From Hydractinia symbiolongicarpus (Eukaryota > Cnidaria > Hydrozoa > Anthoathecata > Hydractiniidae): a stretch of 64,000 nt of DNA. The notes under the pieces were generated by a model that worked only from the letters and a program-made list of their open reading frames with translations, had not been told where the DNA came from and did not search any database. The translations under genes were made by a program, and so were the position numbers. This document shows positions 35,383-48,444 of this stretch, in pieces. Location of the stretch: the NCBI RefSeq assembly GCF_029227915.1, contig NC_079882.1, positions 32,356,001 through 32,420,000 on the forward strand. Direction: 5' to 3'. Within the stretch, counting starts at the first letter, position 1. Every line of letters begins with the position of its first letter.

Positions 35383-38300
35383 AAAAATAATTTAAAAAAT
35401 CGTTCGGGAAATGAGTTTACTCCCTGGACACTTTCTTTGTATACTTTTGACTATACGGGCCAAGCCGGGATTTACGGGAAATCGCGGGTTTTCGTTTGCC
35501 GGCGATTAAACTTCTTTTATTCAGCGTCTCATCAAAAATGAAAAAATTTTTAAAAACTACAAGTCTTATGCGTTTTAGTTGTGAAAAAATAATTTAAAAA
35601 ATCGTTCTGGAAATGAGTTTACTCACAGGGTACTTTCTTTGTATACATTCGATTATACGGTCCAAACCCGGGATTTACGGGAAATCGCGGGTTTTCGTTT
35701 TCCGGCGATTAAACCTCTTTCATTAAGCGTCTCATCAAAAATGAAAACATTTTTGAAAACTACAAGTCTCATGCGTTTTAGTGGTGAAAAAAAAATTTAA
35801 AAAATCGTTCGGGAAATGAGTTTACTCCCTGGGTACTTTCTTTGTATACATTTGATTATACGGGCCAAGCCCCGGATTTACGGGAAAACGCGGGATTTCG
35901 TTTGCCGGCGATTAAACCTCTTTCATTAAGCGTCTCATCAAAAATGAAAACATTTTTGAAAACTATAAGTCTCATGCGTTTTAGTGGTGAAAAAAAAATT
36001 TAAAAAATCGTTCTCGAAATGAGTTTACTACCTGGGTACTTTCTTTGTATAATTTTGACTATACGGGCCAAGTCCGGGATTTAGGGAAATCGCAGGTTTT
36101 CGTTTGCCAGCGATTAAACTTCTTTTATTCAGAGTCTCATCAAAAATGAAAACATTTTTGAAAACTACAAGTCTCATGCGTTTTAGTGGTGAAAAAATAA
36201 TTTAAAAAATCGTTCGGGAAATGAGTTTACTCCCTGGGTACTTTTTCTGTATACTTTTGACTATACGGGCCAAGCCGGGATTTACGGGAAATTGCGGGTT
36301 TTCGTTTGCCGGCGATTAAACTTCTTTTATTCAGCGTCTCATCAAAAATGAAAACATTTTTGAAAACTACAAGTCTTATGCGTTTTAGTGGTGAAAAATA
36401 ATTTACAAAATCGTTCTGGAAAAGAGTTTACTCACAGGGTACTTTCTTTGTATACATTCGATTATACGGTCCAAGCCCGGGATTTACGGAAAATCGCGGG
36501 TTTTCGTTTTCCGGCGATTAAACCTCTTTCATTAAGCGTCTCATCAAAAATGAAAACATTTTTGAAAACTACAAGTCTCATGCGTTTTAGTGGTGAAAAA
36601 AAAAATTAAAAAATCGTTCGGGAAATGAGTTTACTCCCTGGGTACTTTCTTTGTATACTTTTGACTATACGGGCCAAGCCGGGATTTACGGGAAATCGCG
36701 GGTTTTCGTTTGCCGGCGATTAAACTTCTTTTATTCAGAGTCTCATCAAAAATGAAAACATTTTTGAAAACTACAAGTCTCACGCGTTTTAGTGGTGAAA
36801 AAATAATTTAAAAAATCGTTCTGGAAATGAGTTTACTCACAGGGTACTTTCTTTGTATACATTCGACTATACGTGCCAAGCCCAGGATTTACGGGAAATC
36901 GCGGGTTTTCGTTTGCCGGAGATTAAACTTCTTTTATTCAGCGTCTCATCAAAAATGAAAACATTTTTGAAAACTACAAGTCTCATGCGTTTTAGTGGTG
37001 AAAAAATAGTTTAAAAAATCGTTCTGGAAATGAGTTTACTCACAGGGTACTTTCTTTGTATACATTCGATTATACGGTCCAAGCCCGGGATTTACGGGAA
37101 ATCGCGGGTTTTCGTTTTCCGGCGATTAAACCTCTTTCATTAAGCGTCTCATCAAAAATGAAAACATTTTTGAAAACTACAAGTCTCATGCGTTTTAGTG
37201 GTGAAAAAAAAATTTAAAAAATCCTTCGGGAAATGAGTTTACTCCCTGGGTACTTTCTTTGTATACATTTGACTATACGGGCCAAGCCCCGGATTTACGG
37301 GAAAACGCGGGATTTCGTTTGCCGGCGATTAAACCTCTTTCATTAAGCGTCTCATCAAAAATGAAAACATTTTTGAAAACTACAAGTCTCTTGCGTTTTA
37401 GTGGTGAAAAAAAAATTTAAAAAATCGTTCTGGAAATGAGTTTACTCCCTGGGTACTTTCTTTGTATACTTTTGACTATACGGGCCGAGTCCGGGATTTA
37501 GGGAAATCGCAGGTTTTTGTTTGCCGGCGATTAAACTTCTTTTATTCAGCGTCTCATCAAAAATGAAAACACTTTTGAAAACTACAAGTCTCATGCGTTT
37601 TAGTGGTGAAAAAATAATTTAAAAAATCGTTCGGGAAATGAGTTTACTCCCTGGGTACTTTCTTTGTATACTTTTGACTATACGGGCCAAGCCGGGATTT
37701 ACGGGAAATCGCGGGTTTTCGTTTGCCGGCGATTAAACTTCTTTTATTCAGCGTCTCATCAAAAATGAAAACATTTTTGAAAACTACAAGTCTCACGCGT
37801 TTTACTGGTGAAAAAATGATTTAAAAAATCGTTCTGGAAATGAGTTTACTCACAGGGTACTTTCTTTGTATACATTCGACTATACGTGCCAAGCCCAGGA
37901 TTTACGGGAAATCGCGGGTTTTCGTTTGCCGGAGATTAAACTTCTTTTATTCAGCGTCTCATCAAAAATGAAAACTTTTTTGAAAACTACAAGTCTCATG
38001 CGTTTTAGTGGTGAAAAAATAATTTAAAAAATCGTTCTGGAAATGAGTTTACTCACAGGGTACTTTCTTTGTATACATTCGACTATACGTGCCAAGCCCA
38101 GGATTTACGGGAAATCGCGGGTTTTCGTTTGCCGGCGATTAAACTTCTTTTATTCGGCGCCTCATCAAAAATGAAAACATTTTTGAAAACTACAAGTCTC
38201 ATGCGTTTTAGTGGTGAAAAAATAATTTAAAAAATCGTTCGGGAAATGAGTTTACTCCCTGGGTACTTTTTCTGTATACTTTTGACTATACGGGCCAAGC

Positions 38301-39460
38301 CGGGATTTACGGGAAATCGCGGGTTTTCGTTTGCCGGCGATTAAACTTCTTTTATTCAGCGTCTCATCAAAAATGAAAACATTTTTTAAAACTACAAGTC
38401 TTATGCGTTTTAGTGGTGAAAAAATAATTTAAAAAATCGTTCTGGAAATGAGTTTACTCACAGGGTACTTTCTTTGTATACATTCGATTATACGGTCCAA
38501 GCCCGGGATTTACGGGAAATCGCGGGTTTTCGTTTTCCGGCGATTAAACCTCTTTTATTAAGCGTCTCATCAAAAATGAAAACATTTTTGAAAACTACAA
38601 GTCTCATGCGTTTTAGTGGTGAAAAAAAAATTTAAAAAATCGTTCGGGAAATGAGTTTACTCCCTGGGTACTTTCTTTGTATACATTTGACTATACGGGC
38701 CAAGCCCCGGATTTACGGGAAAACGCGGGATTTCGTTTGCCGGCGATTAAACCTCTTTCATTAAGCGTCTCATCAAAAATGAAAACATTTTTGAAAACTA
38801 CAAGTCTCTTGCGTTTTAGTGGTGAAAAAAAAATTTAAAAAATCGTTCTGGAAATGAGTTTACTCCCTGGGTACTTTCTTTGTATACTTTTGACTATACA
38901 GGCCGAGTCCGGGATTTAGGGAAATCGCAGGTTTTCGTTTGCCGGCGATTAAACTTCTTTTATTCAGCGTCTCATCAAAAATGAAAACACTTTTGAAAAC
39001 TACAAGTCTCATGCGTTTTACTGGTGAAAAAATAATTTAAAAAATCGTTCGGGAAATGAGTTTACTCCCTGGGTACTTTCTTTGTATACTTTTGACTATA
39101 CGGGCCAAGCCGGGATTTACGGGAAATCGCGGGTTTTCGTTTGCCGGCGATTAAACTTCTTTTATTCATCGTCTCATCAAAAATGAAAACATTTTTGAAA
39201 ACTACAAGTCTCATGCGTTTTAGTGGTGAAAAAATAATTTAAAAAATCGTTCTGGAAATGAGTTTACTCACAGGGTACTTTCTTTGTATACATTCGACTA
39301 TACGTGCCAAGCCCAGGATTTACGGGAAATCGCGGGTTTTCGTTTGCCGGCGATTAAACTTCTTTTATTCAGCGTCTCATCAAAAATGAAAACACTTTTG
39401 AAAACTACAAGTCTCATGCGTTTTAGTGGTGAAAAAATAATTTAAAAAATCGTTCGGGAA

Positions 39461-40865
39461 ATGAGTTCACTCCCTGGGTACTTTCTTTGTATACTTTTGA
39501 CTATACGGGCCAAGCCGGGATTTACGGGAAATCGCGGGTTTTCGTTTGCCGGCGATTAAACTTCTTTTATTCAGCGTCTCATCAAAAATGAAAACATTTT
39601 TGAAAACTACAAGTCTCATGCGTTTTAGTGGTGAAAAAATATTTTAAAAAATCGTTCTGGAAATGAGTTTACTCACAGGGTACTTTCTTTGTATACATTC
39701 GACTATACGTGCCAAGCCCAGGATTTACGGGAAATCGCGGGTTTTCGTTTGCCGGCGATTAAACTTCTTTTATTCAGCGTCTCATCAAAAATGAAAACAT
39801 TTTTGAAAACTACAAGTCTCATGCGTTTTAGTGGTGAAAAAATAATTTTAAAAATCGTTCGGGAAATGAGTTTACACCCTGGGAACTTTCTTTGTATACT
39901 TTTGACTATACGGGCCGAGTCCGGGATTTACGGGAAATCGCAGGTTTTCGTTTGCCGGCGATTAAACTTCTTTTATTCAGCGTCTCATCAAAAATGAAAA
40001 CATTTTTGAAAACTACAAGTCTCATACGTTTTAGTGGTGAAAAAATAATTTAAAAATTCGTTCGGGAAATGAGTTTACTCACTGGGTACTTTCCTTGTAA
40101 ACTTTTAACTATACGGACCGAGTCCGGGATTTACGGGAAATCGCGGGTTTTCGTTTGCCGGCGATTAAACTTCTTTTATTCAGCGTCTCATCAAAAATGA
40201 AAACATTTTTAAAAACTACAAGTCTCATGCGTTTTAGTGGTGAAAAAATAATTTAAAAAATCGTTCGGGAAATGAGTTCACTCCCTGGGTACTTTCTTTG
40301 TATACTTTTGACTATACGGGCCAAGCCGGGATTTACGGGAAATCGCGGGTTTTCGTTTGCCGGCGATTAAACTTCTTTTATTCAGCGTCTCATCAAAAAT
40401 GAAAACATTTTTGAAAACTACAAGTCTCATGCGTTTTAGTGGTGAAAAAATATTTTAAAAAATCGTTCTGGAAATGAGTTTACTCACAGGGTACTTTCTT
40501 TGTATACATTCGACTATACGTGCCAAGCCCAGGATTTACGGGAAATCGCGGGTTTTCGTTTGCCGGCGATTAAACTTCTTTTATTCAGCGTCTCATCAAA
40601 AATGAAAACATTTTTGAAAACTACAAGTCTCATGCGTTTTAGTGGTGAAAAAATATTTTAAAAAATCGTTCTGGAAATGAGTTTACTCACAGGGTAATTT
40701 CTTTGTATACATTCGACTATACGTGCCAAGCCCAGGATTTACGGGAAATCGCGGGTTTTCGTTTGCCGGCGATTAAACTTCTTTTATTCAGCGTCTCATC
40801 AAAAATGAAAACATTTTTGAAAACTACAAGTCTCATGCGTTTTAGTGGTGAAAAAATAATTTAAA
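39461..40865. repeat. 4-mer step (811 bp) and a run of consecutive B-type monomers
   Basis: ATGAGTTCACTCCC at 39,461 recurs at 40,272, 811 bp later. The variant ATATTTTAAAAAATCG occurs at about 39,640, 40,451 and 40,654. From about 40,450 three successive monomers are B type (TCACAGGGTAC, CATTCGACTATACGTGCC, AAGCCCAGG), whereas B copies elsewhere in the middle domain are usually separated by other types. This is a small monomer-scale expansion. Confidence 0.75.
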
Positions 40866-42883
40866 AAATCGTTCTGGAAATGAGTTTACTCACAGGGTAC
40901 TTTCTTTGTATACATTCGACTATACGTGCCAAGCCCAGGATTTACGGGAAATCGCGGGTTTTCGTTTGCCGGCGATTAAACTTCTTTTATTCAGCGCCTG
41001 ATCAAAAATGAAAACATTTTTGAAAATTACAAGTCTCATGCGTTTTAGTGGTGAAAAAATAATTTAAAAAATCGTTCGGGAAATGAGTTTACTCCCTGGG
41101 TACTTTTTCTGTATACTTTTGACTATACGGGCCAAGCCGGGATTTACGGGAAATCGCGGGTTTTCGTTTGCCGGCGATTAAACTTCTTTTATTCAGCGTC
41201 TCATCAAAAATGAAAACATTTTTTAAAACTACAAGTCTTATGTGTTTTAGTGGTGAAAAAATAATTTAAAAAATCGTTCTGGAAATGAGTTTACTCACAG
41301 GGTACTTTCTTTGTATACATTCGATTATACGGTCCAAGCCCGGGATTTACGGGAAATCGCGGGTTTTCGTTTTCCGGCGATTAAACCTCTTTCATTAAGC
41401 GTCTCATCAAAAATGAAAACATTTTTGAAAACTACAAGTCTCATGCGTTTTAGTGGTGAAAAAAAATTTAAAAAATCGTTCGGGAAATGAGTTTGCTCCC
41501 TGGGTACTTTCTTTGTATACATTTGACTATACGGGCCAAGCCCCGGATTTACGGGAAAACGCGGGATTTCGTTTGCCGGCGATTAAACCTCTTTTATTCA
41601 GCGTCTCATCAAAAATGAAAACATTTTTGAAAACTACAAGTCTCATGCGTTTTAGTGGTGAAAAAAAAATTTAAAAAATCGTTCTGGAAATGAGTTTACT
41701 CCCTGGGTACTTTCTTTGTATACTTTTGACTATACGGGCCGAGTCCGGGATTTAGGGAAATCGCAGGTTTTCGTTTGCCGGCGATTAAACTTCTTTTATT
41801 CAGCGTCTCATCAAAAATGAAAACACTTTTGAAAACTACAAGTCTCATGCGTTTTAGTGGTGAAAAAATAATTTAAAAAATCGTTCGGGAAATGAGTTTA
41901 CTCCCTGGGTACTTTCTTTGTATACTTTTGACTATACGGGCCAAGCCGGGATTTACGGGAAATCGCGGGTTTTCGTTTGCCGGCGATTAAACTTCTTTTA
42001 TTCAGCGTCTCATCAAAAATGAAAACATTTTTGAAAACTACAAGTCTCATGCGTTTTAGTGGTGAAAAAATAATTTAAAAAATCGTTCTGGAAATGAGTT
42101 TACTCACAGGGTACTTTCTTTGTATACATTCGACTATACGTGCCAAGCCCAGGATTTACGGGAAATCGCGGGTTTTCGTTTGCCGCCGATTAAACTTCTT
42201 TTATTCAGCGTCTCATCAAAAATGAAAACATTTTTTAAAACTACAAGTCTTATGCGTTTTAGTGGTGAAAAAATAATTTAAAAAATCGTTCTGGAAATGA
42301 GTTTACTCACAGGGTACTTTCTTTGTATACATTCGATTATACGGTCCAAGCCCGGGATTTACGGGAAATCGCGGGTTTTCGTTTTCCGGCGATTAAACCT
42401 CTTTCATTAAGCGTCTCATCAAAAATGAAAACATTTTTGAAAACTACAAGTCTCATGCGTTTTAGTGGTGAAAAAAAAATTTAAAAAATCGTTCGGGAAA
42501 TGAGTTTACTCCCTGGGTACTTTCTTTGTATACATTTGACTATACGGGCCAAGCCCCGGATTTACGGGAAAACGCGGGATTTCGTTTGCCGGCGATTAAA
42601 CCTCTTTCATTAAGCGTCTCATCAAAAATGAAAACATTTTTGAAAACTACAAGTCTCATGCGTTTTAGTGGTGAAAAAATAATTTAAAAAATCGTTCGGG
42701 AAATGAGTTTACTCCCTGGGTACTTTCTTTGTATACTTTTGACTATACGGGCCAAGCCGGGATTTACGGGAAATCGCGGGTTTTCGTTTGCCGGCGATTA
42801 AACTTGTTTTATTCAGCGTCTCATCAAAAATGAAAACATTTTTAAAAACTACAAGTCTTATGCGTTTTAGTGGTGAAAAAATA

Positions 42884-43086
42884 ATTTAAAAAATCGTTCT
42901 GGAAATGAGTTTACTCACAGGGTACGTTCTTTGTATACATTTGACTATACGTGTCAAGCCCGGGATTTACGGGAAATCGCGGGTTTTCGTTTGCCGGCGA
43001 TTAAACTTCTTTTATTCAGCGTCTCATCAAAAATGAAAACATTTTTGAAAACTACAAGTCTTATGCGTTTTAGTGGTGAAAAAATG
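42884..43086 (+). repeat. Representative full-length 203-bp satellite monomer
   Basis: This is one complete monomer from ATTTAAAAAATCG to the base before the next one. It is a type B copy (TTACTCACAGGGTAC in place of TTACTCCCTGGGTAC) with private changes such as GGTACGTTC and GTGTCAAGCC. It is given as a length reference: neighbouring copies start at 42,682 (202 bp, carrying the one-base-shorter CAAGCCGGG) and 43,087. The start phase is arbitrary because the array is circularly permutable; I chose the A/T-rich block as position 1. Confidence 0.9.
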
Positions 43087-43280
43087 ATTTAAAAAATCGT
43101 TCGGGAAATGAATTTACTCCCTGGGTACTTTCTTTGTATACATTTGACTATACGGGCCAAGCCCCGGATTTACGGGAAAACGCGGGATTTCGTTTGCCGG
43201 CGATTAAACCTCTTTCATTAAGCGTCTTATCAAAAATGAAAACATTTTTGAAAACTACAAGTCTCATGCGTTTTAGTGGT

Positions 43281-46200
43281 GAAAAAAAAATTTAAAAAAT
43301 CGTTCTGGAAATGAGTTTACTCCCTGGGTACCTTCTTTGTATACTTTTGACTATACGGGCCGAGTCCGGGATTTAGGAAAATCGCAGGTTTTCGTTTGCC
43401 GGCGATTAAACTGCTTTTACTCACCGTCTCATCAAAAATGAAAACATTTTTGAAAACTACAAGTCTCATGCGTTTTAGTGGTGAAAAAATAATTTAAAAA
43501 ATCGTTCGGGAAATGAGTTTACTCCCTGGGTACTTTCTTTGTATACTTTTGACTATACGGGCCAAGCCGGGATTTACGGGAAATCGCGGGTTTTCGTTTG
43601 CCGGCGATTAAACTTCTTTTATTCAGCGTCTCATCAAAAATGAAAAAATTTTTAAAAACTACAAGTCTTATGCGTTTTAGTGGTGAAAAAATAATTTAAA
43701 AAATCGTTCTGGAAATGAGTTTACTCACAGGGTACTTTCTTTGTATACATTCGTCTATACGTGCCAAGCCCGGGATTTACGGGAAATCGCGGGTTTTCGT
43801 TTGCCGGCGATTAAACTGCTTTTATTCAGCATCTCATCAAAAATAAAAACATTCTTGAAAACTACAAGTCTCATGCGTTTTAGTGGTGAAATAATAATTT
43901 AAAAAATCGTTTGGGAAATGAGTTTACTCCCTGGATACTTTCTTTGTATACTTTTGACTATACGGGCCAAGCCCGGGATTTACGGGAAATCGTGGGTTTT
44001 CGTTTGCCGGCGATTAAACTTCTTTTATTCAGCGTCTCATCAAAAATGAAAACAATTTCAAAAACTACAAGTCTTATGCGTTTTAGTGGTGAAAAAATAA
44101 TTTAAAAAATCGTTCTGGAAATGAGTTTACTCCCTGGGTACTTTCTTTGTATACTTTTGACTATACGGGCCGAGTCCGGGATTTAGGGAAATCGCAGGTT
44201 TTCGTTTGCGGCGATTAAACTGCTTTTATTCAACGTCTCATCAAAAATGAAAACATTTTGGAAAACTACAAGTCTCATGCGTTTTAGTGGTGAAAAAATA
44301 ATTTAAAAAATCGTTCGGGAAATGAGTTTACTCCCTGGGTACTTTCTTTGTATACTTTAGACTATACGGGCCAAGCCGGGATTTACGGGAAATCGCGGGT
44401 TTTCGTTTGCCGGCGATTAAACTTCTTTTATTCAGCGTCTCATCAAAAGTGAAAAAAATTTTAAAAACTACAAGTCTTATGCGTTTTAGTGGTGAAAAAG
44501 TAATTTAAAAAATCGTTCTGCAAATGAGTTTACTCATAGGGTACTTTCTTTGTATACATTCGACTATACGTGCCAAGCCCGGGATTTACGGGAAATCGCG
44601 GGTTTTCGTTTGCCGGCGATTAAACTGCTTTTATTCAGCGTCTCATCAAAAATGAAAACATTTTTTAAAACTACAAGTATCATGCGTTTTAGTGGTGAAA
44701 TAATAATGTAAAAAATCGTTTGGGAAATGAGTTTACTCCCTGGGTACTTTCTTTGTATACTTTTGACTATACGGGCCGAGTCCAGGATTTACGGGAAATA
44801 GCAGGTTTTAGTTTGCCGGCGATTAAACTTCTTTTATTCAGCGTCTCATCAAAAATGAAAACATTTTTAAAAACTACAAGTCTCATGCGTTTTAGTGGTG
44901 AAAAAGTAATTTAAAAAATCGTTCGGGAAATGAGTTTACTCCCTGGGTACTTTCCTTGTATACTTTTGACTATACGGGCCAAGCCCGGGATTTACGGGAA
45001 ATCGCGGATTTTTGTTTGCCGGCGATTAAACTTCTTTTATTCAGCGTCCCATCAAATATGAAAATATTTTTGAAAACTACAAGTCTCATGCGTTTAGTGG
45101 TAAAAAAAAAATATAAAAAATCGTTCGGGAAATGAGTTTACTCCCTGGGTACTTTCTTTGTATACTTTTGACTATACGGGCCAAGCCCAGGATTTACGGG
45201 AAATCGCGGGTTTTCGTTTGCCGGCGATTAAACTTCTTTTATTCAGCGTCTCATCAAAAATGAAAACATTTTTAAAAACTACAAGTCTTATGCGTTTTAG
45301 TGGTGAATATATAATTTAAAAAATCGTTCTGGAAATGAGTTTACTCCCTGGGTACTTTCTTTGTATACTTTTGACTATACGGGCTGAGTCCGGGATTTAG
45401 GGAAATCGCAGGTTTTCGTTTGCCGGCGATTAAACTGCTTTTATTCAGCGTCTCATCAAAAATGAAAACATTTTTGAAAACTACAAGTCTCATGCGTTTT
45501 AGTGGTGAAAAAATAATTTAAAAAATCGTTCTGGAAATGAGTTTACTCACAGGGTACTTTCTTTTTATACATTCGACTATACGTGCCAAGCCCGGGATTT
45601 ACGGGAAATCGCGGGTTTTCGTTTGCCGGCGATTAAACTTCTTTTATTCAGCGTCTCATCAAAAATGAAAACATTTTTGAAAACTACAAGTCTCATGCGT
45701 TTTAGTGGTGAAAAAATAATTTAAAAAATCGTTCGGGAAATGAGTTTACTCCCTGGGTACTTTCTTTGTATACTTTTGACTATACGGGCCAAGCCGGGAT
45801 TTACGGGAAATCGCGGGTTTTCGTTTGCCGGCGATTAAACTTCTTTTATTCAGCTTCTTATCAAAAATAAAAACATTTTTAAAAACTACAAGTCTGATGC
45901 GTTTTAGTGGTGAAAAAATAATTTAAAAAATCGTTCTGGAAATGAGTTTACTCACAGGGTACTTTCTTTGTATACATTCGGCTACACGGGCCAAGCCCGG
46001 GATTTACGGGAAATCGCGGGTTTTCGTTTTCCGGCGATTAAACCTCTTTCATTAAGCGTCTCATCAAAAATGAAAACATATTTTAAAACTACAAGTCTCA
46101 TGCGTTTTAGTGGTGAAAAAAAAATTTAAAAAATCGTTCGGGAAATAAGTTTACTCCCTGGGTACTTTCTTTGTATACATTCGACTATACGAGCCAAGCC

Positions 46201-48444
46201 CCGGATTTACGGGAAATCGCGGGTTTTCGTTTGCCGGCGATTAAACTGCTTTTATTCAGCGTCTCATCAAAAATGAAAACATTCTTGAAAACTACAAGTC
46301 TCATGCGTTTTAGTGGTGAAATAATAATTTAAAAAATCGTTTGGGAAATGAGTTTTCTCCCTGGGTACTTTCTTTGTATACTTTTGACTATACGGGCCGG
46401 GTCCAGAATTTACGGGAAATAGCAGGTTTTCGTGTTCCGGCGATTAAACTTCTTTTATTCAGCGTCTCATCAAAAATGAAAACATTTTTGAAAACTACAA
46501 GTCTCATGCGTTTAGTGGTAAAAAAATAATATAAAAAATCGTTCGGGAAATGAGTTTACTCCCTGGGTACTTTCTTTGTATACTTTTGACTATACGGGCC
46601 AAGCCCAGGATTTACGGGAAATCGCGGGTTTTCGTTTGCCGGCGATTAAACTTCTTTTATTCAGCGTCTCATCAAAAATGAAAACATTTTTAAAAACTAC
46701 AAGTCTTATGCGTTTTAGTGGTGAATATATAATTTAAAAAATCGTTCTGGAAATGAGTTTACTTCCTGGGTACTTTCTTTGTATACTTTTGACTATACGG
46801 GCTGAGTCCGGGATTTAGGGAAATCGCAGGTTTTCGTTTGCCGGCGATTAAACTGCTTTTATTCAGCGTCTCATCAAAAATGAAAACATTTTTGAAAACT
46901 ACAAGTCTCATGCGTTTTAGTGGTGAAAAAATAATTTAAAAAATCGTTCGGGAAATGAGTTTACTCCCTGGGTACTTTCTTTGTATACTTTTGACTATAC
47001 GGGCCAAGCCGGGATTTACGGGAAATCGCGGGTTTTCGTTTGCCGGCGATTAAACTTCTTTTATTCAGCGTCTCATCAAAAATAAAAACATTTTTAAAAA
47101 CTACAAGTCTGATGCGTTTTAGTGGTGAAAAAATAATTTAAAAAATCGTTCTGGAAATGAGTTTACTCACAGGGTACTTTCTTTGTATACATTCGGCTAT
47201 ACGGGCCAATTCCGGGATTTACGGGAAATCGCGGGTTTTCGTTTTCCGGCGATTAAACCTCTTTCATTAAGCGTCTCATCAAAAATGAAAACATTTTTTA
47301 AAACTACAAGTCTCATGCGTTTTAGTGGTGAAAAAAAAATTTAAAAAATCGTTCGGGAAATAAGTTTACTCCCTGGGTACTTTCTTTGTATACATTCGAC
47401 TATACGAGCCAAGCCCCGGATTTACGGGAAATCGCGGGTTTTCGTTTGCCGGCGATTAAACTGCTTTTATTCAGCGTCTCATCAAAAATGAAAACATTCT
47501 TGAAAACTACAAGTCTCATGCGTTTTAGTGGTGAAATAATAATTTAAAAAATCGTTTGGGAAATGAGTTTTCTCCCTGGGTACTTTCTTTGTATACTTTT
47601 GACTATACGGGCCGGTTCCAGGATTTACGGGAGATAGCAGGTTTTCGTGTTCCGGCGATTAAACTTCTTTTATTCAGCGTCTCATCAAAAATGAAAACAT
47701 TTTTAAAAACTACAAGTCTCATGCGTTTTAGTGGTGAAAAAGTAATTTAAAAAATCGTTCGGGAAATGAGTTTACTCCCTGGGTACTTTCCTTGTATACT
47801 TTTGACTATACGGGCCAAGCCCGGGAGTTACGGAAATCGCGGATTTTTGTTTGCCGGCGATTAAACTTCTTTTATTCAGCGTCCCATCAAATATGAAAAT
47901 ATTTTTGAAAACTACAAGTCTCATGCGTTTAGTGGTAAAAAAATAATATAAAAAATCGTTCGGGAAATGAGTTTACTCCCTGGGTACTTTCTTTGTATAC
48001 TTTTGACTATACGGGCCAAGCCCGGGATTTACGGGAAATCGCGGGTTTTCGTTTGCCGGCGATTAAACTTTTTTTATTCAGCGTCTCATCAAAAATGAAA
48101 ACATTTTTAAAAACTACAAGTCTTATGCGTTTTAGTGGTGAAAAAAAATTTAAAAAATCGTTCGGGAAATAAGTTTACTCCCTGGGTACTTTCTTTGTAT
48201 ACATTCGACTATACGAGCCAAGCCCCGGATTTACGGGAAATCGCGGGTTTTCGTTTGCTGGCGATTAAACTGCTTTTATTCAGCGTCTCATCAAAAATGA
48301 AAACATTCTTGAAAACTACAAGTCTCATGCGTTTTAGTGGTGAAATAATAATTTAAAAAATCGTTTGGGAAATGAGTTTTCTCCCTGGGTACTTTCCTTG
48401 TATACTTTTGACTATACGGGCCGGGTCCAGGATTTACGGGAAAT
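43281..48444. repeat. Right domain start: G and H monomers return; 6-mer units
   Basis: The first part (about 43,280-44,300) resembles the 1416-bp 7-mer (GGTACCTTC, CTTTTACTCACCG, AACAATTTC). G monomers with right-domain signatures (GAAATAGCAGG, AAACTTCTTTTATT, AAATGAG) begin near 44,720. H monomers reappear near 45,050. The sub-variant GAGTTTTCTCCC lies near 46,350, 47,565 and 48,374, and CCGGGAGTTACGG at 47,821 and 48,630; steps are about 1215 bp (6 monomers) and 809 bp (4 monomers). D copies here read CATTCGGCTATACG or CATTCGGCTACACG. Confidence 0.8.

Larger units (their letters stand above)
35383..43280. repeat. Middle domain: 1418-bp 7-mer HOR and shorter derivatives
   Basis: The D marker ATTATACGGTCCAAGCCC has its GGTCC at 37,076, 38,494, 41,331 and 42,343. 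The steps are 1418, 2837 (twice 1418) and 1012 bp. The variant AAAACACTTTTGAAAAC recurs at 37,571, 38,989 and 41,825 with the same 1418/2836 rhythm, plus an extra copy at 39,394. The pair TCACGCGTTTTA (36,780 and 37,793) and the pair TTGCCGGAGATTAAAC (about 36,914 and 37,928) mark a 1013-bp 5-mer step. Everything here is satellite. Confidence 0.82.

Noticed and set aside
39689-39997. Longest open frame, 102 codons
   Set aside because: It spans parts of two satellite monomers that happen to lack stops. The translated halves are the same peptide in different frames. There is no ribosome-binding, splice or codon-bias signal.
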